Shown in pieces: positions 6,304 to 12,625 of a DNA stretch of 14,189 nt. Origin of the DNA: an uncultured Collinsella sp. (lineage in GTDB: Bacteria; Actinomycetota; Coriobacteriia; Coriobacteriales; Coriobacteriaceae); assembly GCA_900557505.1 (NCBI GenBank), contig USTC01000005.1, positions 1 through 14,189 of the forward strand, in the 5' to 3' direction. A program made the position numbers and the translations under genes. The notes under the pieces are model-generated. The model was not told the DNA's origin and searched no databases. It worked only from the letters and a program-made list of their open reading frames with translations. Position 1 is the first letter of the stretch. The number at the start of each line of letters is the position of its first letter.

Positions 6304-6768
6304 CTAAAAGTGGCGGCGGATGGCGTCGACCATGCCTTGGCACGTGGTCTGGCCGAGCACATCGGCTGCAGCGTCGGTGTCCATAAAGATATTCATGAGC
6401 GCCTGAAGTGCCTCGACCTGGCCGCCCGGCTCGGCAATGCCCAGGTTGATGACGATCTGCGCCGGCACCGGGGCACCCATGCCCGCCATCGCGTTGAACG
6501 TCACAGGTGCGGCGGGCTTTACCACCGCAATATAGGGCTTGGCCACAAATCCCGGATCGGTATGCGGAATGGCGATGTTTGCCGCCGGCATGGCGAGACC
6601 CGTGGGATAGGCGTCCTCGCGCGTGCGGACGGCGTTGAGCCAACCCTCGGCAATGTAGCCGCGCGGGGCAAGCTCGCCCTCGAGCCGCGCAAACACCTCG
6701 CCCGGCGTCGCGCACTCCCAATCAAAAAACACCAGCTCGGGCGTAAACAGCGCTTCGTTATCCGCCAC
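6304..6768 (-). CDS. PTS sugar transporter subunit IIA (fructose/galactitol type), stand-alone
   Basis: This 154-residue cytoplasmic phosphocarrier is of the PTS EIIA type 2 fold. The phosphorylation-site motif PTGLAMPAANIAIPHTD (55-71) is intact, with His69 as the residue that would accept phosphate from HPr. The PTGL spacing and IPHTDP ending look more like GatA (galactitol) than FruA-type domains, but the sugar cannot be read from sequence. Usually a IIB and IIC gene sit alongside; none is visible here, so it either serves a permease encoded elsewhere or acts in regulation. Start is GTG at 6768 with GAGAGG upstream. It is flanked on both sides by GGGGAC-type repeats, the upstream one only about 18 nt from the start codon. 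Confidence 0.85.
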   Translation of the reverse strand: MADNEALFTPELVFFDWECATPGEVFARLEGELAPRGYIAEGWLNAVRTREDAYPTGLAMPAANIAIPHTDPGFVAKPYIAVVKPAAPVTFNAMAGMGAPVPAQIVINLGIAEPGGQVEALQALMNIFMDTDAAADVLGQTTCQGMVDAIRRHF

Positions 6769-6785
6769 ACGCTCACCTCTCTCAC

Positions 6786-6842
6786 CTAGTCACCTGGGAC
6801 GTTCTTAAACGACTAGTCGTTTAAGAACGTCCCCAATGACTA
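6786..6842. repeat. 56-bp palindrome with GGGACGTTC core, upstream of the PTS IIA gene
   Basis: Positions 6796-6833 form a perfect 38-bp palindrome (GGGACGTTCTTAAACGACT and its complement). After three mismatched positions the symmetry continues through TAGTCA (6787-6792) and its complement at 6837-6842. Each half is also a small hairpin: CTAGTC (6786-6791) pairs with GACTAG (6811-6816) around the GGGACGTTC core. Aligned with the repeat at 4251-4322, the right half (minus strand) matches at 21 of 27 positions, sharing TCATTGGGGAC and CTTAAA. Together with the purN terminator it fills nearly the whole space upstream of the PTS IIA gene. Confidence 0.85.
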
Positions 6843-6845
6843 CCT

Positions 6846-6888
6846 AAAACAAAGGATGGCCACTTGCGCCTTGGCGCCAATGACCACC
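6846..6888 (-). terminator. Intrinsic terminator after purN
   Basis: On the minus strand GGTGGTCATTGGCGC folds back on GGCGCAAGTGGCCATCC (between 6888 and 6854) with one bulge, one mismatch, two G·U pairs and a CCAA tip. It is followed by UUUGUUUU (6846-6853). It begins about 33 nt after the purN stop and is a convincing Rho-independent terminator for the purine genes. It is ordinary in design and lacks the GGGGAC loop. Confidence 0.85.
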
Positions 6889-6920
6889 CTGACCACTCAA
6901 CTAAATTGTACTGTGCACCG

Positions 6921-7622
6921 CTAGCCGCGGGATGCATCAATTGCCACCTTGCCGCTCTCCAGCACGTGGACGCGGCCGTCGGCGAGCATCTGCACGACCT
7001 CGGGATACAGCACGTGCTCGATCGCGTGGATGTGCTCCTCGAGCGTGTCGACATCCCAGCCTTCCTCGACAGCCAGCGCGCGCTGGGCGATGATGGGACC
7101 GTTGTCGTAGATCTCGTTGGCAAAGTGCACGGTCACGCCGGTCACCTTGACGCCGCGTGCAAACGCATCGTCAATCGCATGCGCACCGGTAAAGCTCGGC
7201 AGCAGCGCCGGGTGCAGATTGACCACACGGTTGGGGAACGCCGCCAGCAGGGGCGTGTGCACCATGCGCATGTAGCCAGCCATGACCACATACTCGCAGC
7301 CGCGCTCGAGCAGCTCGTGCGCGATGATCTCGTCGGCGGCGATAGGGTCGGCATAGACATCCTTGGACAGCGTGAGCGTCTGGATGCCCGCACGCTCGGC
7401 ACGCTGCAGGCCCTTGGCCGAAGGACGACTCGACACCACAAGCTCAATCGAAGCATTGAGCTTACCGGCGGCGATCAGGTCGATCAACGCCTGCAGGTTG
7501 GTACCCGAACCGCTGATGAGCACGCCGATCTTGAGCGGCTCGGCGGTATCAGTGCCGGTCGGACGGCTATAGGGCACAAAGCCCAGGCCCTCGGCGGCAG
7601 CCATCTGCTCGTTAGCGCTCAT
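6921..7622 (-). CDS. purN: Phosphoribosylglycinamide formyltransferase (GAR transformylase)
   Basis: This cytoplasmic enzyme transfers a formyl group from 10-formyl-tetrahydrofolate to GAR, the third step of IMP synthesis. The 233-residue protein shows KIGVLISGSGTNLQAL (31-46, phosphate-binding loop) and YVVMAGYMRMV (111-121). The catalytic triad region is Asn135/His137 in NLHPALLPSF and Asp173 in VHFANEIYDNGP. About 30 residues precede the usual family start; a second ATG at codon 7 (7604) could be used instead. The ATG at 7622 lies 11 nt inside the end of purM, so translation is likely coupled. A strong terminator follows. The family call is firm. Confidence 0.95.
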   Translation of the reverse strand: MSANEQMAAAEGLGFVPYSRPTGTDTAEPLKIGVLISGSGTNLQALIDLIAAGKLNASIELVVSSRPSAKGLQRAERAGIQTLTLSKDVYADPIAADEIIAHELLERGCEYVVMAGYMRMVHTPLLAAFPNRVVNLHPALLPSFTGAHAIDDAFARGVKVTGVTVHFANEIYDNGPIIAQRALAVEEGWDVDTLEEHIHAIEHVLYPEVVQMLADGRVHVLESGKVAIDASRG

Positions 7623-8715
7623 CGGAGTACACGACCTTACCGGAGCCCTCGACGCACTCGCCCACGCGGAACGGCTTCTCGCCCAGCGCGACCAGAGCCT
7701 CGGTCACCGCAGTCTCGTCCTCGGGAGCGACGATCAGGCACAGGCCAACGCCCATGTTGAAGGTCTTGCACGCCTCGTTGGGCGCAAGCTCGGCCTGGCG
7801 CGACACATAGGTGATGACGGGCGGAACGTCCCAACCCATCTCGGCACCGTTGCGGGTGACCACGGCGTCGACGTCGTCTGCCAACGCGCGGTTGAGGTTC
7901 TCGGTGATGCCGCCGCCGGTGATGTGGGCAATGGCATGCACATTAGCGCCACCGCGCAGCAGCTCAAGAATCGGCTTGACGTAAATGCGCGTAGGGGCCA
8001 GCAGAGCATCGGCCAGCGAAGCACCGCCGAGCTCCTCGAGCGGACGGCTCAGTTCCTCGGCCTTAGCGGCGGCCTCGGGCGTGCCCGGCTTGATGCCGTC
8101 GACACCGATGACCTTGCGCACGAGTGAGTATCCGTTGGAGTGCACGCCGGTGGAGGGCAGGCCCAGGATCACATCGCCGGGGCGAACGTTCGCGGGGTCG
8201 AGCATCTTGGGACGGTCGACGACGCCCACGGTAAATCCGGCAAGGTCGTAGTCGGCAGGAGCCATGACGCCGGGGTGCTCGGCCATCTCGCCGCCCACGA
8301 GCGCGCAGCCCGCGAGCTTGCAGCCGTCGGCCACGCCCTTGATGATCTTTGCCATGTGCTCGGCCTCAATGTGACCGATGGCAACGTAATCCAGGAAGAA
8401 CAGCGGCTCGGCGCCCGAAGCCAAAATGTCATTGACGCACATGGCGACCAAGTCCTGGCCCACCGTCTCGTGACGGTCCATGATCTGGGCGAGCACGAGC
8501 TTGGTGCCCACGCCGTCGGTGCCGCTGATCAGGATCGGGTCTTCCATATCCTTGAGCGCGGCAGCCGAGAACAGGCCACCAAAGCCACCGATGCCGCCGA
8601 TAACCTCGGGGCGGTTGGTGTCCTTGACCATCTGCTTAATAGCGTCGACGGCGCGGCCGCCCTCGGCGGTATCGACGCCGGCGTCCTCATACGTCACATG
8701 CTTGCTGTCGCTCAT
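7612..8715 (-). CDS. purM: Phosphoribosylformylglycinamidine cyclo-ligase (AIR synthetase)
   Basis: PurM closes the imidazole ring, converting FGAM and ATP to AIR, the fifth step of IMP synthesis. The 367-residue protein has normal length and the expected features: TYEDAGVD near the start (8-15), GGFGGLFS (43-50), the ATP-binding glycine-rich segment SGTDGVGTKL (64-73), VGQDLVAMCVNDILASGAEP (85-104), GGEMAEHPGVM, GLPSTGVHSNGYSLVR and HITGGGITENL. The ATG at 8715 is preceded by GAGGAAGG. It overlaps purN by 11 nt. A 156-nt gap with two hairpins separates it from purF upstream, so it may be partly attenuated or have its own promoter, though I could not identify one. Confidence 0.96.
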   Translation of the reverse strand: MSDSKHVTYEDAGVDTAEGGRAVDAIKQMVKDTNRPEVIGGIGGFGGLFSAAALKDMEDPILISGTDGVGTKLVLAQIMDRHETVGQDLVAMCVNDILASGAEPLFFLDYVAIGHIEAEHMAKIIKGVADGCKLAGCALVGGEMAEHPGVMAPADYDLAGFTVGVVDRPKMLDPANVRPGDVILGLPSTGVHSNGYSLVRKVIGVDGIKPGTPEAAAKAEELSRPLEELGGASLADALLAPTRIYVKPILELLRGGANVHAIAHITGGGITENLNRALADDVDAVVTRNGAEMGWDVPPVITYVSRQAELAPNEACKTFNMGVGLCLIVAPEDETAVTEALVALGEKPFRVGECVEGSGKVVYSDER

Positions 8716-8784
8716 CTGAGCCTTCCTCTCCCACTACCGTCCGCCGCCCGGGCGCCAAACGGTGCTCATAGTTGCGTTCATTTC

Positions 8785-8809
8785 GGCGCGCGCCATAACA
8801 GCACGCGCC
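8785..8809 (-). other. GC-rich hairpin in the purF-purM gap
   Basis: On the minus strand GGCGCGTGC pairs with GCGCGCGCC (nine pairs, one of them G·U) around a 7-nt loop. On the plus strand the same position is a C·A mismatch, so the structure is better on the transcribed strand. There is no U-run after it. It could be a leader structure controlling purM, or an RNA processing site between purF and purM. No known riboswitch is recognisable. Confidence 0.45.
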
Positions 8810-8832
8810 GTCATATCAACAAAACAGCAGGT

Positions 8833-8873
8833 AAAACCTACCAAAATAAACCTGTCCCTAAATGGCAGATTTT
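8833..8873 (-). terminator. Terminator-like GGGACAGG hairpin at the purF stop codon
   Basis: On the minus strand AAAATCTGCCA (8873-8863) pairs with TGGTAGGTTTT (8843-8833), eleven pairs including two G·U, around a 19-nt loop TTTAGGGACAGGTTTATTT. The 5' arm overlaps the purF TAA (8872-8874) and the 3' arm ends in UUUU. Both wobble pairs would be mismatches on the plus strand, so the fold is meant for, or has been kept on, the purF transcript. The loop core puts it in the same family as the hairpin at 276-315. It could end or reduce read-through from purF into purM. Confidence 0.65.
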
Positions 8874-10542
8874 AGGCCTCGCCGTGCTCCTCTTCCCAGC
8901 TGCGGTCGTCGTATTTCTCGACCACGGCGTCGTCGTCAAAGTGCAGCGGCTTGTCCAGGTTGCGGGGCTTAAAGCCCTCCATGAACTTGTCGCGGCCAAA
9001 GCTCTCGGGAATCGCCACGGGGTAGCGTCCGGTAAAGCACGCATCGCAGTAACCGCCCTTGGGCATGACCTTCAGCAGGCCCTCGACCGAAAGGAAGGCC
9101 AGCGAATCGGCGCCGATATACTCGCAGATCTCATCGACCGTCTTGTTGGCGCTGATGAGCTGCGACTGCACGTCGGTATCGATACCGTAGAAGCACGGCC
9201 AAATGACCTCGGGCGAGTTGATGCGAATGTGAATCTCCTTGGCGCCGGCGTTGCGCAGCATCTTGACGAGCTGCACCATGGTGGTGCCGCGGACGATGGA
9301 GTCGTCGATGACGACTAGGCGCTTGCCTTCGATGTTGTCGCGCAGCGGGTTGAGCTTCATGCGCACGCCCATGGCGCGCAGCTCCTGCGTGGGCTCGATA
9401 AACGTACGGCCCACGTAGCGGTTCTTGATGAGGCCCTCGCCAAAGGGAATACCGCTCTCGTGCGAATACCCCTCCGCGGGCGGCAGGCCGGAGTCGGGCA
9501 CGCCGATGACCAGGTCGGCCTCGACGGGCTCCTCATGTGCCAGCTGACGACCCATGTCATAACGGCAGGCGTAGACGCTCTTGCCGTTCATGATGGAGTC
9601 GGGGCGAGCGAAGTAGACCTGCTCAAAGATGCAATTAGCAGGCTCTTCGGCGGCAGGCACGCCCTGCTCGGACACCAGGCCCTCGGCGCTGATGCGCAAA
9701 ATCTCACCGGGACGGACGTCACGGACGTACTCGGCGCCCACGATGTCGAGCGCACAGGTCTCGGAGGCAACGACCCAGCCGCCGGCACGCGTGACATGGG
9801 TGGTGGCGTCGACCGTCGCGGCGCCGTCCTGCGACGGCAGCTGCGAAACGGATGCGGCATCGGCCTGGTCCAGGCCCTCGTCCACCAGCTTGCCCAGCAC
9901 GAGCGGGCGAATGCCGTGCGGATCGCGGAATGCGTAGAGCGCCTGCTCGTTGATGAGCGTCACGGCGTAGCCGCCGCGCACGAGCTCCATGGTCTTGCGA
10001 ATGCCCTCGCGCAGATGGCCTGTACGCTGAGTAAAGTAGCCGATGAGTTTGGTCGCGACCTCGGAATCCGAGTTGGAGAGGAACGGTACGCCCAGCTCGA
10101 TCAGCTGGCGGCGCAGCTCGTCGGTGTTGACGAGGGTGCCGTTGTGCGCGAGCGCGATAATGACGCTATTGATGGTAGAGAGGTGCGGCTGAGAGGCTTC
10201 CCAGCTCTTGGCGCCGGCGGTGCCGTAGCGCACATGACCCACGGCCAGCTGACCGGAGAGCGTCGACAAGTCGGCATTGGAGAACACGCGGTCGAGCAGG
10301 CCCAGATCCTTGCGGACCATAACCGTACCGCCGTCACCAACGGCGATTCCCGCCGATTCTTGGCCACGGTGCTGCAGTGCACGCAGGCCAAAGTACGTCA
10401 GTCGAGCCACGTCGCGATCGGGCGCCCAGACACCAAAAACGCCGCATTCCTCATGCAGCTGGTCGGAGTCCGGATCATACGTCGACATGGCGTTCACCTG
10501 TCCCGCGGCGCGCTCGGCCGCGCGGATGGTTTCTTGAGACAT
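8872..10542 (-). CDS. purF: Amidophosphoribosyltransferase
   Basis: PurF catalyses the committed first step of purine synthesis: PRPP plus glutamine gives phosphoribosylamine. The N-terminal glutaminase domain begins at Cys33 (HEECGVFGVW), exposed after propeptide removal, with RALQHRGQESAGI and RYGTAG following. The C-terminal phosphoribosyltransferase domain has the PRPP loop VVIDDSIVRGTT (410-421). Four cysteines at 304, 450, 499 and 502 (ANCIFE, WPCFYGID, YCDACFTGRYP) match the [4Fe-4S] ligands of the Bacillus-type enzyme. At 556 residues it is longer than usual, with about 30 extra residues near 221-252. ATG 10542 follows GAGGGG; an internal ATG at 10488 with AGGTGA would give a 13-residue propeptide instead of 32. 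Confidence 0.96.
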   Translation of the reverse strand: MSQETIRAAERAAGQVNAMSTYDPDSDQLHEECGVFGVWAPDRDVARLTYFGLRALQHRGQESAGIAVGDGGTVMVRKDLGLLDRVFSNADLSTLSGQLAVGHVRYGTAGAKSWEASQPHLSTINSVIIALAHNGTLVNTDELRRQLIELGVPFLSNSDSEVATKLIGYFTQRTGHLREGIRKTMELVRGGYAVTLINEQALYAFRDPHGIRPLVLGKLVDEGLDQADAASVSQLPSQDGAATVDATTHVTRAGGWVVASETCALDIVGAEYVRDVRPGEILRISAEGLVSEQGVPAAEEPANCIFEQVYFARPDSIMNGKSVYACRYDMGRQLAHEEPVEADLVIGVPDSGLPPAEGYSHESGIPFGEGLIKNRYVGRTFIEPTQELRAMGVRMKLNPLRDNIEGKRLVVIDDSIVRGTTMVQLVKMLRNAGAKEIHIRINSPEVIWPCFYGIDTDVQSQLISANKTVDEICEYIGADSLAFLSVEGLLKVMPKGGYCDACFTGRYPVAIPESFGRDKFMEGFKPRNLDKPLHFDDDAVVEKYDDRSWEEEHGEA

Positions 10543-10583
10543 GGCATCCCCTCAGAGCCTCGTATTTTGGCGTTACCCGCCTT

Positions 10584-10612
10584 ATTATACGCACGGCGCG
10601 ACGCGCTCCCCA
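10584..10612 (-). promoter_or_regulatory. Probable sigma-70-type promoter of purF
   Basis: A perfect TATAAT (minus strand, 10584-10589) lies 41 nt upstream of the purF start. Seventeen bases further upstream is TGGGGA (10607-10612), a weak -35. The leader between is short and contains only a small GGCG/CGCC stem. No purine riboswitch structure is recognisable in it. Confidence 0.6.
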
Positions 10613-10827
10613 GCGCATGAGCAGCGCTTTTTAAAAGCCCACCGAGCTAATAATCCGTTTTGCGGCCAAACATTTTATTGGTCTGCCCAGTGCAAGCGCC
10701 CGCGCCCCCATATGGCCGCCGCGTCCACCGTTGGGGATTACAAAGTTGCAATTGGGACGTTCGTCCTGTCTTTTAGCAGGTCGGCGGCGTATCCTAGTAA
10801 CCTAGGACAAAGCGAGAAAGGTTCTGT
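10613..10827. other. Divergent intergenic region between purF and the membrane-protein gene
   Basis: No coding sequence is supported here. Visible items: AGCGC (10612-10616) and GCGCT (10624-10628) followed by TTTT on the plus strand, a weak terminator-like fold with no gene in front of it; GGCCAA and TTGGTC flanking an 8-nt loop around 10663-10682; GGGACGTTC (10754-10762), matching the repeat-family core but without clear arms; and CCTAG/CTAGG (10793-10806), an inverted repeat close to the downstream start that could be an operator. TATCCT at 10790-10795 is a possible -10 for the plus-strand gene, with no good -35. All are low-confidence. Confidence 0.35.
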
Positions 10828-12057
10828 ATGGATCGAAACGAACTCGACCCCAGCGTCCCCAGCGCCACGGAGGTCAAGAAGATTCCCCTCATCATTAAGG
10901 TGTACGCCGTCCTGTGCATCCTGTCCGGCGTGGGCACACTCCCGTCGGTCGCCGCCTTTATGTGGCAGGTCATCACCGCGCTCATTAACGGCAACGCCGC
11001 TGCCAAGCTCGGCGACAACACGCTCGTCGCGGTTGGACTCATCGTCGCCGGCATCATGCTCTCTGCGGCAAGTGCCGTCATCCTGATCATCTTTGGCCTG
11101 GACCTTATCAAAAACCAGCGCCGCAATGCCGCCCGCCTGTCCTATATCCTTATTGCATTCACCGTCGTCGAGCTTTTGGTCGACGTGATGCTCCAGGGTA
11201 TCGGGCTCTTCTTGCTTCGTCCCGCCATTCAGCTCTGTATCCTCATCGCGCTTTCGGCAACCGTCGACCCCACGCTGCGCCAGGAGCGCGAACTGCAGCG
11301 CCGCCTGCAGGAGATGCTCGACCGCGACGCCGCCGCCGAGGGTATGCTCGGCCGCGATGAGACCGGCGAGGGCTACATCAAGCTCAACTACTTCAACCTG
11401 TTCTGGGTATTCCTCGTCTGCTGTGTGCTCGGCCTGATCGCCGAGGACATCTGGCACATGACGGTCGACGACCCAGGCGTCTACCAGGACCGCGCTGGCA
11501 TGCTGTTTGGTCCCTTCAGCCCCATCTATGGCTTTGGCGCCGTACTCATGACCATGGTGCTCAACCGCTTCTATAAAAAGAACCCCATCATCATTTTCCT
11601 GGTAAGCGCTGTGCTCGGCGCGAGCTTTGAGGTGTTCGTGGGCTGGTTTATGCAGACCTCATTTGGCGTGGTCTCGTGGAGCTACTCGCACATGAAGCTG
11701 TTCGGCATGCCCGACCCACTCGCCGTCCTTACGGGCGGACGCACCTGCACGGGCTTTGCCTGCCTGTGGGGCCTGGGTGGCCTTATCTGGATCAAGCTGC
11801 TGCTGCCGAGGTTGCTCAAGCTCATCAACATGATTCCGTGGAAGAGTCGCTACTCGGCTACCGTCATCTTTACCGTTATTATGCTGGTCGACGGCGTCAT
11901 GACGCTACAGTCGCTCGACTACTGGTACCAGCGCGTCAACGGCACGGAGCCGGATATTCCCGTCGCGCAGTTCTACGGCAAGTATTTCGATAACGATTAC
12001 ATGGAGAACCGCTTCCAGAGCATGACCATGAGCCCCAAGGATGCGACGCGCGTGTAG
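10828..12057 (+). CDS. Putative ABC-transporter type IV family membrane protein
   Basis: This 409-residue polytopic membrane protein has two parts. The C-terminal half matches the 'putative ABC-transporter type IV' (CmpB-like) family: hydrophobic segment 189-206, the signature GPFSPIYGFG (228-237), ASFEVFVGWFMQ (265-276), WSYSHMKLFGMP (284-295), a long segment 308-327, one at 343-360, and a soluble tail FDNDYMENRFQSM (387-399). The N-terminal half (about 20-145) adds roughly four hydrophobic segments of no recognised family. A charged linker (150-186) rich in Arg/Glu joins them. Despite the family name, transport has not been shown and no ATPase is adjacent. The ATG at 10828 follows GAGAAAGG. 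It is transcribed away from purF and ends at a strong terminator. Confidence 0.82.
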   Translation: MDRNELDPSVPSATEVKKIPLIIKVYAVLCILSGVGTLPSVAAFMWQVITALINGNAAAKLGDNTLVAVGLIVAGIMLSAASAVILIIFGLDLIKNQRRNAARLSYILIAFTVVELLVDVMLQGIGLFLLRPAIQLCILIALSATVDPTLRQERELQRRLQEMLDRDAAAEGMLGRDETGEGYIKLNYFNLFWVFLVCCVLGLIAEDIWHMTVDDPGVYQDRAGMLFGPFSPIYGFGAVLMTMVLNRFYKKNPIIIFLVSAVLGASFEVFVGWFMQTSFGVVSWSYSHMKLFGMPDPLAVLTGGRTCTGFACLWGLGGLIWIKLLLPRLLKLINMIPWKSRYSATVIFTVIMLVDGVMTLQSLDYWYQRVNGTEPDIPVAQFYGKYFDNDYMENRFQSMTMSPKDATRV

Positions 12058-12090
12058 CGTCACGCAATGCCGAGATTATCCAACGCACAG

Positions 12091-12132
12091 AAAAGCCCGC
12101 TGGCAGACTGATGAACTGCCAGTGGGCTTTTT
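12091..12132. terminator. Bidirectional terminator between convergent genes
   Basis: AAAAGCCCGCTGGCAG (12091-12106) pairs with CTGCCAGTGGGCTTTT (12116-12131), sixteen pairs with one G·U, around a 9-nt loop ACTGATGAA, followed by one more T. It lies between stops at 12057 (plus) and 12156 (minus). The A-run and T-run at its ends let it work for both genes. The loop has no GGGGAC core. Confidence 0.92.
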
Positions 12133-12155
12133 GTTGGCGAGTGCCGCTGCCGGCC

Positions 12156-12572
12156 TTACGCCTCGCGCTCGACCTCGCTCACACACTCATTTTTGATGGT
12201 ACCGACGAGCGCCTGCAGCGCATCGACCACATGCGGGCGAATGTCTCCGCCAATGAGCACGAGCATGATGTCGTCGCCCACGGTAAGCTCGCCGCTCGCC
12301 AGCCACACGCGCACATAGCCGATACCCGGCATCGTGCGCGTCGCCTCGATAGCGGCCTGCACCTTTTCGGCATCGAAACCAAACACCATGCCGCCCACCT
12401 TGTGGCCTGGCGCCACGCCATCGGTCTCGACTCCGCGCACTTCGGCCTTGGGCGTCGCACGCACCACGCCGTTGTGTGTCAGGTACATCCCACAATCAGC
12501 CGCCGAAACATCGGCCTTGGCTTCGCGCAGCCAAGCATCAACCGAAGGCATCGATTTGCCGTTCTCAAGCAT
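12156..12572 (-). CDS. MoaE-like (molybdopterin synthase large subunit-related) protein
   Basis: This 138-residue cytoplasmic protein resembles the short MoaE-related family. Supporting stretches: YLTHNGVVRATPK (30-42), where MoaE has its N-terminal glycine/arginine strand; the helix around FDAEKVQAAIEAT (66-78); and GIGYVRVWLASGELTVGDDI (83-102), matching the MoaE strand GxLxVGD. IRPHVVDALQALVGTIKNE (111-129) then resembles the final helix. In true MoaE this protein supplies the catalytic lysine and pairs with MoaD to put sulfur into precursor Z; here no moaD or other cofactor gene is nearby, so that role is uncertain. Two adjacent ATGs exist; I chose the second (12572), five bases after AAGGAG. 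It follows the sortase gene by 53 nt on the same strand. Confidence 0.65.
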   Translation of the reverse strand: MLENGKSMPSVDAWLREAKADVSAADCGMYLTHNGVVRATPKAEVRGVETDGVAPGHKVGGMVFGFDAEKVQAAIEATRTMPGIGYVRVWLASGELTVGDDIMLVLIGGDIRPHVVDALQALVGTIKNECVSEVEREA

Positions 12573-12625
12573 CATTTCTCCTTTTGATTTCCAGGGTAGT
12601 CTTTTTGGGACGGGGCCCGGACACT

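Noticed and set aside
7820..7835. GAACGTCCC inside purM
   Set aside because: It is in coding sequence encoding a conserved region, has no flanking inverted repeat, and is a chance match.
10543..10583. Purine riboswitch upstream of purF
   Set aside because: The leader from the likely start site is only about 35 nt, too short for a purine aptamer, and I find no three-way-junction pattern.
12601..12621. GGGACGGGGCCCGGAC as another repeat-family member
   Set aside because: It shares only GGGACG, has no matching arms around it, and lies in a short gap where GC-rich chance matches are likely.
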